DNA of 39,105 nucleotides from Methylotenera sp. (GTDB lineage Bacteria > Pseudomonadota > Gammaproteobacteria > Burkholderiales > Methylophilaceae), in assembly GCA_028688575.1 (NCBI GenBank), contig JAQTXW010000020.1, forward strand, positions 1 through 39,105, written 5' to 3'. Below, one piece after another: positions 7,898 through 15,737 of the stretch. A program made the position numbers and the translations under genes. Under the pieces are notes generated by a model. The model saw only the letters and a program-made list of their open reading frames with translations, searched no databases and was not told where the DNA came from. Within the stretch, counting starts at the first letter, position 1, and the number at the start of each line of letters is the position of its first letter.

Positions 7898-8158
7898 ATG
7901 AGTCAAGTAATTATGTACACCACTAACACCTGTCCATATTGCCTTGCGGCAGAACGTCTATTGCATAGCAAAGGTGTAGAGCATATCGATTTTATCCGAG
8001 TGGATTTGGATTTTCAAAAACGCACGGAAATGATAGAAAAAACCGGAAGGCGCACCGTGCCGCAAATTTATGTTGGCGACTACCATGTAGGCGGCTTTGA
8101 TGATCTGCAAGATTTAGAACATTCTGGCAAATTGAAGCAGCTACTGGAAATTAATTAA
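7898..8158 (+). CDS. grxC: Glutaredoxin 3
   Basis: An 86-residue dithiol glutaredoxin. MYTTNTCPYCLAAERLL contains the CPYC redox centre. RTVPQIYVGDYHVGGFDDL holds the cis-proline (TVP) and the GG glutathione-binding motif. It reduces protein disulfides and glutathione mixed disulfides in the cytoplasm using glutathione. The start has AAGAAGGAAT upstream. The gene lies between tpiA and an ECF sigma gene. No ECF-type promoter was seen directly before it, so it is either read through from the DoxX promoter or has its own. Confidence 0.95.
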   Translation: MSQVIMYTTNTCPYCLAAERLLHSKGVEHIDFIRVDLDFQKRTEMIEKTGRRTVPQIYVGDYHVGGFDDLQDLEHSGKLKQLLEIN

Positions 8159-8213
8159 CACGATTAATTGCTCCTTTAAAAAAAAGATTACTCACGCTAT
8201 CAAGCTAAGATTA

Positions 8214-8389
8214 AACCCAGACTTTCATTAGGACTTGCAATGGCAATGCCGCACAGTTTGATGGATTTATTGTGCAGATTTTTATGGGCAATAGTCGTTC
8301 TATTGACAGAAAATATGCACAATAAAGACGCAAAATGGGCAAGTTGAAATGCAAGTAGATGTAAAATCGCCTAATGGAAAATCTGGGTT
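8214..8389. mobile_element. 176-bp MITE-like element, copy 1
   Basis: The element is bounded by inverted repeats: AACCCAGACTTTCATTAGG at the left and, reading inward from the right end, AACCCAGATTTTCCATTAGG. A second copy of the same 176-bp length and high identity lies at 22531-22706. It has no coding capacity and fits a non-autonomous element moved in trans by a transposase not in this window. The target duplication could not be fixed because both ends sit in TTAA-rich sequence. The right end is 44 bases before the sigma gene start, so it may supply or disturb that promoter. Confidence 0.8.
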
Positions 8390-8396
8390 AAAATAT

Positions 8397-8424
8397 ACTC
8401 CAGCTGATACCCACCGACTGGAGT
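8397..8424 (+). promoter_or_regulatory. Hairpin covering the sigma gene ribosome-binding site
   Basis: ACTCCAG (8397-8403) pairs perfectly with CTGGAGT (8418-8424) over a 14-base loop. The right arm contains GGAG, the only good Shine-Dalgarno sequence for the sigma ATG at 8434. Formed in RNA, this 7-bp stem would hide the ribosome-binding site, so it may limit translation unless it is opened. Confidence 0.45.
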
Positions 8425-8433
8425 GAAAAAGAA

Positions 8434-9018
8434 ATGACAATAGACACTAGCGTGCTCAATGCCTTGCGCCCTGATATGACACGTTTTGCCTATCTTCTAT
8501 TGCGCGACCAGCACGCAGTAGAAGATGTGATTCAGGAAACCATGCTCACTGCCATTGAGAAACAAGACGGCTTTAAAAATAAATCCAGCTTAAAGACATG
8601 GCTCTTTAGCATATTGCGTAACAAAACAATTGATGCATTACGTCGTGGCAAGCGCGAAGTGAATATTTCCACACTCTCCAACGATGAAGATGACGGCCTA
8701 GAAGAAGTGTTATTTAACCACCACGGCGCGTGGAATATGGAAACCAAACCAAATACCTGGAGCAATCCCGATGCGTCATTTGAACAAAAACAATTTTGGG
8801 CGGTTTTTGATGCATGTCTGAATCATTTACCCTCGCAAACTTCACGTATTTTTATGATGCGTGAATTTCTTGAGTTTGAAGTGGATGACATTTGTAAGGA
8901 ATTAAACTTATCAACGTCTAATTGCTGGGTGATTCTGCATCGCGCACGCACCAAATTACGTCTTTGTTTAGATACCAAGTGGTTTTCTGGGCAGGGCTTT
9001 CAAGCATCTAGGAGTTAA
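8434..9018 (+). CDS. ECF-type RNA polymerase sigma factor
   Basis: A 194-residue sigma-70 family protein with only regions 2 and 4. Region 2 is seen in RDQHAVEDVIQETMLTAIEK and SSLKTWLFSILRNKTIDALR, which contact the -10 element and core polymerase. Region 4 is seen in LPSQTSRIFMMREFLEFEVD and LNLSTSNCWVILHRARTKLR, the helix-turn-helix that reads the -35. The linker is about 60 residues. The next gene, two bases after the stop, encodes a small zinc-finger anti-sigma factor, the usual arrangement for ECF systems. It is the only sigma gene in the window and the best candidate reader of the five TGTAAG/CGTCTAA promoters. No such promoter was found before the gene itself. Confidence 0.93.
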   Translation: MTIDTSVLNALRPDMTRFAYLLLRDQHAVEDVIQETMLTAIEKQDGFKNKSSLKTWLFSILRNKTIDALRRGKREVNISTLSNDEDDGLEEVLFNHHGAWNMETKPNTWSNPDASFEQKQFWAVFDACLNHLPSQTSRIFMMREFLEFEVDDICKELNLSTSNCWVILHRARTKLRLCLDTKWFSGQGFQASRS

Positions 9019-9020
9019 TC

Positions 9021-9209
9021 ATGATGAACTGTAAAGAGGCTAACCAATTAATGTCTCAGGAGTTAGACCGCAAGCTAACTTGGAGAGAGCTAGCTGCACT
9101 TAAATTCCATGTCACGTTATGCGATGGCTGTGCAAATGCGAGAAAGCAAGTGAGCTTTATTCATCACGCCTGCAAGCATGCCTTTGGTTTAGAAGATGAA
9201 AAGAAATAA
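9021..9209 (+). CDS. Small zinc-finger anti-sigma factor
   Basis: A 62-residue protein opening MMNCKEANQLMSQELDRKLTWRELAALKFH and carrying HVTLCDGC, the HxxxCxxC zinc site of the zf-HC2 (ZAS) anti-sigma domain, with an upstream Cys (C4) as possible further ligand. It has no membrane segment, so it would hold the sigma factor in the cytoplasm and respond to an internal signal such as thiol oxidation or metal displacement of zinc. Starts at 9021 and 9024 are both possible. The two-base gap from the sigma stop implies translational coupling and balanced amounts of the pair. Confidence 0.85.
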   Translation: MMNCKEANQLMSQELDRKLTWRELAALKFHVTLCDGCANARKQVSFIHHACKHAFGLEDEKK

Positions 9210-9228
9210 CAAAATCAGTTAGTTATCC

Positions 9229-9453
9229 ATGCGTCGATTATTACATTTTATACTCACAAGACAAGTGCTCTTGGGTGCAGCTAAAGTGAGTCTTGTTGTA
9301 GGCACTCTACTTAACCTTATTAATCAGTGGGATTACCTTATTGCGGCACAAAGTCTAATGCTTGGTCACGCGTTAATGAACTATATGGTGCCATTTTGCG
9401 TCTCTGCATACAGTGGTGCCAAAGCGCTTGAATCAAAAAACCGCTCAATATAA
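9229..9453 (+). CDS. NrtS-like small membrane protein
   Basis: A 74-residue protein with two membrane segments (about residues 12-32 and 42-64). RQVLLGAAKVSLVVGTLLNLINQWDYL and ALMNYMVPFCVSAYSGAKAL resemble the short NrtS family of putative nitrate/nitrite transporters first described in cyanobacteria; the LNLINxxD and NYxVPFCV segments are the recognisable parts. It follows the anti-sigma gene by 19 bases, so it may be the third gene of the sigma operon. Whether it moves nitrate here is uncertain, and a role linked to the sigma/anti-sigma pair is possible. Confidence 0.62.
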   Translation: MRRLLHFILTRQVLLGAAKVSLVVGTLLNLINQWDYLIAAQSLMLGHALMNYMVPFCVSAYSGAKALESKNRSI

Positions 9454-9533
9454 ACCAGATACCAAGCGTTCTCAGCTTTTAGCGATGGCGCATTATCTTT
9501 CAATGCTTAATCTAAGTTTAACCAGAACAACAA

Positions 9534-11645
9534 ATGACTAAACCCATATTTCCCAGAACGCCATCACTGGCTGATAAAGAAGAAGCCATCTCACGAGAAG
9601 AAATTCGCACATATTTCCACCACACATTTTACCGTTACGAGTCCCTATTTGAAACACTGGCAAATAATGAGGCTTATTATCACAGGCCAATCACGTTACG
9701 GCATCCTCTGATTTTTTATTACGGTCATACCGCTACTTTCTTTGTGAACAAATTAACCTTGGCAGGCTTGATGCACGAACGCATCAACCCAAAATTCGAG
9801 TCCATGTTCGCAATTGGCGTGGATGAAATGAGCTGGGATGACCTTGATACCCAGCATTACGAGTGGCCAACAGTGCATGAGGTGCGCGTATATCGCAATG
9901 CTGTATTTTCATTCGTAGACACGCTCATCAGCACACTGCCACTCACACTGCCTATTGATTGGCAAAGCCCATGGTGGGTGATACTGATGGGCATTGAACA
10001 CGAACGCATCCACCTCGAAACCTCCTCTGTCTTAATTCGCCAGCAATCCCTTGAATATGTGCGTCCACATCCCAATTGGCAGGTTTGTGATGAGTCAGGC
10101 ACGCCACCTCAGAATCAACTTGTGAGCGTACCCGCAGGCCAGGTGAATTTGGGCAAACAAAAAACCGATGCCACTTACGGCTGGGATAACGAATATGGTC
10201 ACCATAGCGCAGACGTGAATGCATTTCAGGCGAGCCGTTATCTGGTAAGTAACCAGGAGTTTCTGGATTTTGTGTTAGCAGGCGGTTACCAAACCCAAGC
10301 CTATTGGGAAGAAGAAGGCCAAGGCTGGCTAGCGCATGCGGGTGCTGAGCACCCTACTTTCTGGATAAAAGTCAATGACAGCTGGCAACTCAGATGCATG
10401 ACTGAAGTCATTCCCATGCCTTGGGACTGGCCCGTTATTGTGAACTACCATGAGGCCAAAGCATTCTGTAATTGGAAGGCAAAAACAACAGGTGCATCTT
10501 ACCGACTACCGACTGAAGACGAATGGTATCGCATCTACGATGTCGCAGAGCTTGCCGAAATACCGCAGGCGACTAAAGCCCATGCTAACATTCATCTTGA
10601 CGTCTATGCCTCATGCTGCCCAATCCATCAATTCCAGCATGGGGAGTTTTTTGATGTGATAGGGAACGTCTGGCAATGGACAGAAACGCCGATTTACCCT
10701 TTTGAAGGCTTTGAGGTGCATCCTTATTACGACGATTTCACCGCCCCCACTTTTGATGGCAAGCATAATTTAATTAAAGGCGGCTCATGGATATCCTGCG
10801 GCAACGAAGCATTAAAAAGCGCACGCTATGCGTTTAGACGTCACTTTTTTCAACATGCAGGCTTTCGCTATGTCGTGAGTGATACCCCAGTCAACATAGC
10901 CACGTCACATTACGAAAGCAATCAACTGCTTTCAGAATATGCGGAGTTTCACTATGGTGACACTTATTACCACGTCCCAAATTTTTCTAAAGCATTAAGT
11001 GACATTGCCATCGAAGCCATGGGTAACAAACCCGCACGCAAAGCCTTAGACCTTGGTTGCGCGTCTGGGAGGGCCACCTTTGAACTTGCCCGTCATTTTG
11101 ACCATGTCACAGGGATCGATTTCTCAGCACGATTTATAGGCCAAGGTGTGCAGTTAGCACAGCAAAACATCCTGCGTTATACACTGATTGAAGAAGGTGA
11201 GCTTGCAAGTTACAAAGAGCGCTCACTTAAATCGCTGGGTTTGGAAGCTTACCGCCATAAAGTCGAGTTTTTTCAGGGGGATGCCTGCAACCTTAAACCC
11301 CTGTTTACAGGTTACGACTGTATCTTGGCTGCCAACCTGATAGACCGCTTATATCGCCCAAGAAAATTACTGGAAACCATTCATACCCGCCTCAATCTGG
11401 GTGGCTTGCTGGTAATTGCATCCCCATATACATGGCTAACCACACATACACCGCGTGAAGAGTGGATAGGCGGCTTTAAACGTGATGGTGAGAACTTTAG
11501 TACATTGGATGGCTTAAAGGCCATATTAGGCGTTCACTTTAAGTTAGTCAGCAACCCGATTGAAGTGCCGTTTGTGATTAGAGAAACAAAGAGAAAATTT
11601 CAGCACACTCTCTCTGAAGTCACGCTATGGGAACGCATTAAGTGA
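9534..11645 (+). CDS. ovoA: 5-histidylcysteine sulfoxide synthase / mercaptohistidine methyltransferase (OvoA)
   Basis: A 703-residue fusion enzyme for ovothiol A synthesis. The N-terminal DinB-like domain carries HERIHLE at residues 156-162, the HxxxHxE iron-binding motif of EgtB/OvoA sulfoxide synthases. A formylglycine-generating-enzyme-like domain follows (LVSVPAGQVNLGKQKTDATYGWDNE to KGGSWISCGNEALKSARYAFR). From about residue 470 there is a SAM methyltransferase domain with ALDLGCASGRATFELA as its glycine-rich motif I, which N-methylates the imidazole. The first step joins cysteine and histidine with oxygen to 5-histidylcysteine sulfoxide. The gene overlaps the PLP lyase gene by four bases, completing the pathway. 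All three domains look intact. Confidence 0.95.
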   Translation: MTKPIFPRTPSLADKEEAISREEIRTYFHHTFYRYESLFETLANNEAYYHRPITLRHPLIFYYGHTATFFVNKLTLAGLMHERINPKFESMFAIGVDEMSWDDLDTQHYEWPTVHEVRVYRNAVFSFVDTLISTLPLTLPIDWQSPWWVILMGIEHERIHLETSSVLIRQQSLEYVRPHPNWQVCDESGTPPQNQLVSVPAGQVNLGKQKTDATYGWDNEYGHHSADVNAFQASRYLVSNQEFLDFVLAGGYQTQAYWEEEGQGWLAHAGAEHPTFWIKVNDSWQLRCMTEVIPMPWDWPVIVNYHEAKAFCNWKAKTTGASYRLPTEDEWYRIYDVAELAEIPQATKAHANIHLDVYASCCPIHQFQHGEFFDVIGNVWQWTETPIYPFEGFEVHPYYDDFTAPTFDGKHNLIKGGSWISCGNEALKSARYAFRRHFFQHAGFRYVVSDTPVNIATSHYESNQLLSEYAEFHYGDTYYHVPNFSKALSDIAIEAMGNKPARKALDLGCASGRATFELARHFDHVTGIDFSARFIGQGVQLAQQNILRYTLIEEGELASYKERSLKSLGLEAYRHKVEFFQGDACNLKPLFTGYDCILAANLIDRLYRPRKLLETIHTRLNLGGLLVIASPYTWLTTHTPREEWIGGFKRDGENFSTLDGLKAILGVHFKLVSNPIEVPFVIRETKRKFQHTLSEVTLWERIK

Positions 11646-12811
11646 GTGAATTATTCAACTTTGATCAGCCCCTCTCACGTGACCATACTAACAGCCTAAA
11701 ATACGATGCAAGGCAGTCTGTATTTGGCAAACAGGATGTTATTCCGATGTGGGTTGCCGACATGGACTTTGCAACACCCATTGCGGTCACTGAGGCATTA
11801 CGCAAGCGTGCAGAACACCCGATTTACGGGTACTCAACTTACCCTGAAAGCCTGTACGATGCATTGATTCAATGGCTTAAATGCCGACATCAGTGGCATG
11901 TGGAGCGCGATTGGATCGTGATGAGCCCTGGTGTTGTGCCCTCATTGCATGCCGCGGTCATGGCATTTACCCAAGCCGATAGCCCTGTTATCATACAGCC
12001 CCCTGTGTACTTTCCTTTCTTTACAGCAGCAACCCACACAGGTAGACAGGTGTTAGAAAACCCGCTCCAGTTTGCAAACAATCGTTATCAAATAGATTTT
12101 GATCACCTGGCACAATGCGCCACTGCATCTGATTTGCTCCTGTTCTGTTCACCTCACAACCCTGTGGGAAGAGTTTGGCGCCAGGACGAATTAACGCGTT
12201 TACTTGCGATTGCAGAACAAAATAATTTAGTCGTATTTTCCGATGAAATTCATGCGGATTTAATTTATCCTGACTATCAGCATCAAGTCTTAGCAAAACT
12301 TGCAAATAATCAGTCTTCTATCATCACAGCGGTTGCACCAAGCAAAACATTTAACATCCCCGGCTTAAATCTCTCGGCACTTATTGTGCCAGATGCAAAT
12401 CATCGCCAAGCTATTACGCGTGCTTTTGATACTTTGCATGCGAGTGCTGCCAATCCGTTTAGCATTACCGCATTTGAAGCGGCGTACACGCATGGCGAGA
12501 AATGGCTTGATGCCCTGCTCATATATTTAACACAAACACGTTATTTAGTAAGTGACTACCTAACTCAACACCTACCCCAAATCAAACTAATTTCACCAGA
12601 AGGCACTTATTTACTGTGGCTAGACTGCAATGCTCTAGGCATGAGTGATAGCCAGTTAAAGGCTTTGTTTACACAGCAAGCAGGCGTCGGCTTGAGTCCT
12701 GGGGTTTTATTTGGTCACGCAGGTTGCGGATTCATGCGTATGAATATCGGCACATCTCAGCAGACTGTATTAAGCGCACTTGAGCGCATCAAACAGGCAA
12801 TCTCGGGCTAA
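11642..12811 (+). CDS. ovoB: PLP-dependent C-S lyase of the MalY/PatB family (OvoB candidate)
   Basis: A 389-residue fold-type I PLP enzyme. VIPMWVADMDFATP is the signature opening of MalY/PatB cystathionine beta-lyase-like enzymes. CSPHNPVGRVW carries the Asn that contacts PLP, FSDEIHADLIY carries the pyridine-binding Asp, and VAPSKTFNIPGLNLS carries the PLP-linked lysine. GTG is the start and overlaps the ovoA stop by four bases (GTGA), implying translational coupling. In ovothiol synthesis a C-S lyase must cleave the histidylcysteine sulfoxide to the 5-thiohistidine, and this gene's position makes that the likely role. The general family is sure, while the specific OvoB assignment rests on context. 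Confidence 0.85.
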   Translation: MSELFNFDQPLSRDHTNSLKYDARQSVFGKQDVIPMWVADMDFATPIAVTEALRKRAEHPIYGYSTYPESLYDALIQWLKCRHQWHVERDWIVMSPGVVPSLHAAVMAFTQADSPVIIQPPVYFPFFTAATHTGRQVLENPLQFANNRYQIDFDHLAQCATASDLLLFCSPHNPVGRVWRQDELTRLLAIAEQNNLVVFSDEIHADLIYPDYQHQVLAKLANNQSSIITAVAPSKTFNIPGLNLSALIVPDANHRQAITRAFDTLHASAANPFSITAFEAAYTHGEKWLDALLIYLTQTRYLVSDYLTQHLPQIKLISPEGTYLLWLDCNALGMSDSQLKALFTQQAGVGLSPGVLFGHAGCGFMRMNIGTSQQTVLSALERIKQAISG

Positions 12812-13037
12812 TTTTCTCAAATTAAATGATGGTCTTAATCTAACGCCTAAACCATTACCCGTTACAGAGACCACCAACCACAGTCAGCCATGCAGACTAG
12901 CTATGGCAACCGCTGAGAAAAATGCTCCGATATTGCATCTAACGCGATTAAAAAGGGTTGGGGTGTAGTGGATTACACCAAAAGTGCTGGTCGTGTTTTT
13001 ATGTAATCTGGTTGCATGTGAGCCGTTTTGCGGTGGA
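12812..13037. other. Convergent intergenic region between ovoB and the glucosidase
   Basis: Two genes end toward each other here. I see no gene. A 6-bp stem (GGTGTA at 12962-12967 with TACACC at 12974-12979) followed on the minus strand by a T-run some 10 bases away could be a weak terminator for the glucosidase transcript. Confidence 0.3.
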
Positions 13038-15737
13038 TTATTTTCGCCAATACGCTGGCACTTCATCTCGATAACGCCTAAAGATAAGATTGGCTATCAA
13101 TGCCGTCCAGCCAGTTTGATGCTGCGCACCTAAACCTTGCCCAGATTCGGCATGGTAATATTCATGTAATGTCAGTAAGTCTTGCCAATGTGTGTCATGT
13201 TGTTTTGGATGCCTCTCAGGAAAAGCAGGGACATATCCATGCTCATTTCTTCTAACCGTATCAACTACACGGTCTGCCAGCAACTTGCTCGCCTGCTTCA
13301 AGTTGATAGATTGCCCACCTAAACAGGGCGCAGGAAATGTATATCCATCACCTAAATAGCGGGCATATTTTTCCAGCACCTGTATCAACATATAATTGGT
13401 GGGCATCCATACTGGACCTCGCCAATTTGAGTTGCCTCCAAATAAACCATTGGTTGATTCACCAGGCACATATTCAATCACCGCCTGGCCAATGCCTGGA
13501 ATATGACCTAAATCAGAACGCATGGCATGCAATTTTGAAACACTGCGTATGCCATAGCGCGATAAAAACTGTTCTTCGTCAAAAATTCGGCTAAGCACGC
13601 GGGTGAGCATATACACATCCACTAATGCCAGCATGTGTTCGCCTCTCTCATTGGTGTGCGTCGGGCAGGCGCAATAGGTATGACCATCTAACATGCCACC
13701 TCTGTTTTTATTCATGACAGCCACAAACCTGGGTGCATTTTTCAGCATGCTGGGATCGATAACCTCACATGCAAACAGGGGAATAATCCCTACCCATGAA
13801 AACACATCAATGCGCTGCATGCTTCCATCAGGCATGGTCACCAAATCTTTAAAAAAACCGTCTTTATCATCCCATAATGAAACTGATAAAGCACTCATGC
13901 CTGTCATTGTTTTCGCTATCGCCAGAAACTGGCTATAGCACTGAATGGCAATATCCTGATAACTATCATCCTCATTGGTAATTTCCAACGCCATGGCGGT
14001 AAGATTCAACGCGAACATGGCCATCCAGCCCGTAGCATCGGCCTGTTTCAACATATATCCCTCAGGCAGCGGGCGTGAACGATCGTAAACAGAAATATTA
14101 TCCAGCCCTAAAAATCCACCTCCAAACACATTTTGACCTTCTGCATCCTTACGGTTAATCCACCAGGCATAATTGAGTAACAACTTATGCAACACTCGCT
14201 TCAAAAACGTGACATCTCCTTTACCTGCCTGTATACGCTCAGCGCGATACACTTTAAGCGCGCCCATGGCATGTACAGGTGGATTGGTGTCTCCAAATGC
14301 CCACTCATAGGCAGGAATTTGCCCATTAGGGTGCATGTAACGTTCTGAAACCAATAACTCAATTTGACTTTTTGCAAAATGCACATCTACGGGTGCAAAT
14401 GCCGCACAGTGAAATGCCAGATCCCATGCTGCAAACCATGGGTACTCCCATTTATCTGGCATTGAAATCACATCGGATGCCTTCAAATGTTGCCAATGTG
14501 CATTGCGTCCATGCTTATGCGAGGCTGGTGGTGCTGATATATCCCCTTTTAACCAGGTTTCAACATCATAATGATAAAACTGTTTATTCCATATCAGTCC
14601 AGAAAACGCCTGGCGCATAATACGGCTATCTTCAAGCGTGGCATCAGGCAGTAATGATTGATAAAACGCTTCAAATTCAGACGCTCGCTGCGCCATGATT
14701 TTTTTGTGTTGCAAGAAAGGCTTTTTATTAGGTGTTTCTATTGACTTGACGCTGGTTAACACCAGATCGATGCGTTCGGTTTTTCCTGCCGCGACCATGA
14801 GTTTGTGAGCTGCCGCAAATTTGGTGCCTTGCTGTTGAGGATTTATCGCTTTATGTTCATGATGGATAAGATAGCGATGAAATGCGTCTTTTACATAAGG
14901 ACTCTCGTTTGCAACACCCCACAATTGCTGCTGGTTAGTTTCATTCTCCGTATAAAGCGGATCAGCATCCTGCATGCCATATAACGCATATAATCCTAAT
15001 TCAGCATGCGCTGCCATTACAGCCCATTTCGCCCCCTCTGGTGCAGGCGTTGCAGATAAGTTGGGTTTTTCTATAGCATGCTCTGACCAAGACCAAGTGT
15101 TACGAAACCATAATTGCGGCAGTACCCACGCAGATGCAGGCGCATCACCTCGGTTCGTTACTTCTACACTGATATGCAATCGATCAAATTCAGCCTTGGC
15201 ATATTTAACCTCCACATCCCAATAGCGATTTTCTGCAAAGACGCCTGTATCCAGCAAACTATAAGTGCTAGCATCTCGGCCGCGCTGTTTATTCTCATCA
15301 ATAAGGGTTTGGTAGGGAAATTCGCGTTGTGGATATTTATACAAATATTGCAACCAGGCATGCGAAGGCAATGCACCTTGATAAAAATAATATTCTTTAA
15401 CATCTTCACCATGGTTGCCTTGGTTACCTGTCAAACCAAAGGCGCGCTCCTTCAATATCGGATCTTCACCATTCCAAAGAGCTATGGAAAAACATAACCG
15501 TTGCTGCTCATCCGAAATGCCGCCTAAGCCGTCCTCATTCCAGCGGTACGCTCTAGTGCGTGATTGATCGTGATCAAAATATTCCCAAGCAGTACCCGCT
15601 TCACTATAGTCTTCACGCACGGTACCCCAAGCTCTTTCTGAAAGATAAGGGCCCCATAAATACCAGTTCACCTCATGATTAGCCTGCTGTTTTAACCTGA
15701 CCTGCTCTGCATTGATTGTTGTTTTATGATGTTTCAT
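13038..15737 (-). CDS. GH63-like glucosidase
   Basis: An 899-residue protein without signal peptide. The N-terminal third (VNWYLWGPYLSERAWGTVRE, AYRWNEDGLGGISD, WNGEDPILKERAFGLTGNQG) is the beta-sandwich typical of bacterial proteins annotated as glucosidase in the GH63/MGH1-like group. The C-terminal half is an (alpha/alpha)6 barrel, with KWEYPWFAAWDLAFHCAAFA, GGGFLGLDNISVYDRS and NSNWRGPVWMPTNYMLIQ as conserved blocks. It should hydrolyse alpha-glucosidic bonds in cytoplasmic glucans or small glucosides. The gene overlaps the end of the debranching enzyme gene by 14 bases, so the two are co-expressed from the ECF-type promoter at 17913-17941. Exact substrate unknown. Confidence 0.88.
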   Translation of the reverse strand: MKHHKTTINAEQVRLKQQANHEVNWYLWGPYLSERAWGTVREDYSEAGTAWEYFDHDQSRTRAYRWNEDGLGGISDEQQRLCFSIALWNGEDPILKERAFGLTGNQGNHGEDVKEYYFYQGALPSHAWLQYLYKYPQREFPYQTLIDENKQRGRDASTYSLLDTGVFAENRYWDVEVKYAKAEFDRLHISVEVTNRGDAPASAWVLPQLWFRNTWSWSEHAIEKPNLSATPAPEGAKWAVMAAHAELGLYALYGMQDADPLYTENETNQQQLWGVANESPYVKDAFHRYLIHHEHKAINPQQQGTKFAAAHKLMVAAGKTERIDLVLTSVKSIETPNKKPFLQHKKIMAQRASEFEAFYQSLLPDATLEDSRIMRQAFSGLIWNKQFYHYDVETWLKGDISAPPASHKHGRNAHWQHLKASDVISMPDKWEYPWFAAWDLAFHCAAFAPVDVHFAKSQIELLVSERYMHPNGQIPAYEWAFGDTNPPVHAMGALKVYRAERIQAGKGDVTFLKRVLHKLLLNYAWWINRKDAEGQNVFGGGFLGLDNISVYDRSRPLPEGYMLKQADATGWMAMFALNLTAMALEITNEDDSYQDIAIQCYSQFLAIAKTMTGMSALSVSLWDDKDGFFKDLVTMPDGSMQRIDVFSWVGIIPLFACEVIDPSMLKNAPRFVAVMNKNRGGMLDGHTYCACPTHTNERGEHMLALVDVYMLTRVLSRIFDEEQFLSRYGIRSVSKLHAMRSDLGHIPGIGQAVIEYVPGESTNGLFGGNSNWRGPVWMPTNYMLIQVLEKYARYLGDGYTFPAPCLGGQSINLKQASKLLADRVVDTVRRNEHGYVPAFPERHPKQHDTHWQDLLTLHEYYHAESGQGLGAQHQTGWTALIANLIFRRYRDEVPAYWRK

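Noticed and set aside
8159-8433. An ECF-type promoter for autoregulation of the sigma gene
   Set aside because: No CGTCTAA with a TGTAAG at 16-17 bases was found. The MITE contains only partial look-alikes such as TTGACA without a matching -10.
15114-15497. A 127-codon plus-strand frame opposite the glucosidase gene
   Set aside because: It lies wholly opposite a well-supported enzyme gene, its product shows no family features, and no ribosome-binding site was seen. The same holds for the antisense frames at 21872-22198, 26153-26476 and 37946-38335.
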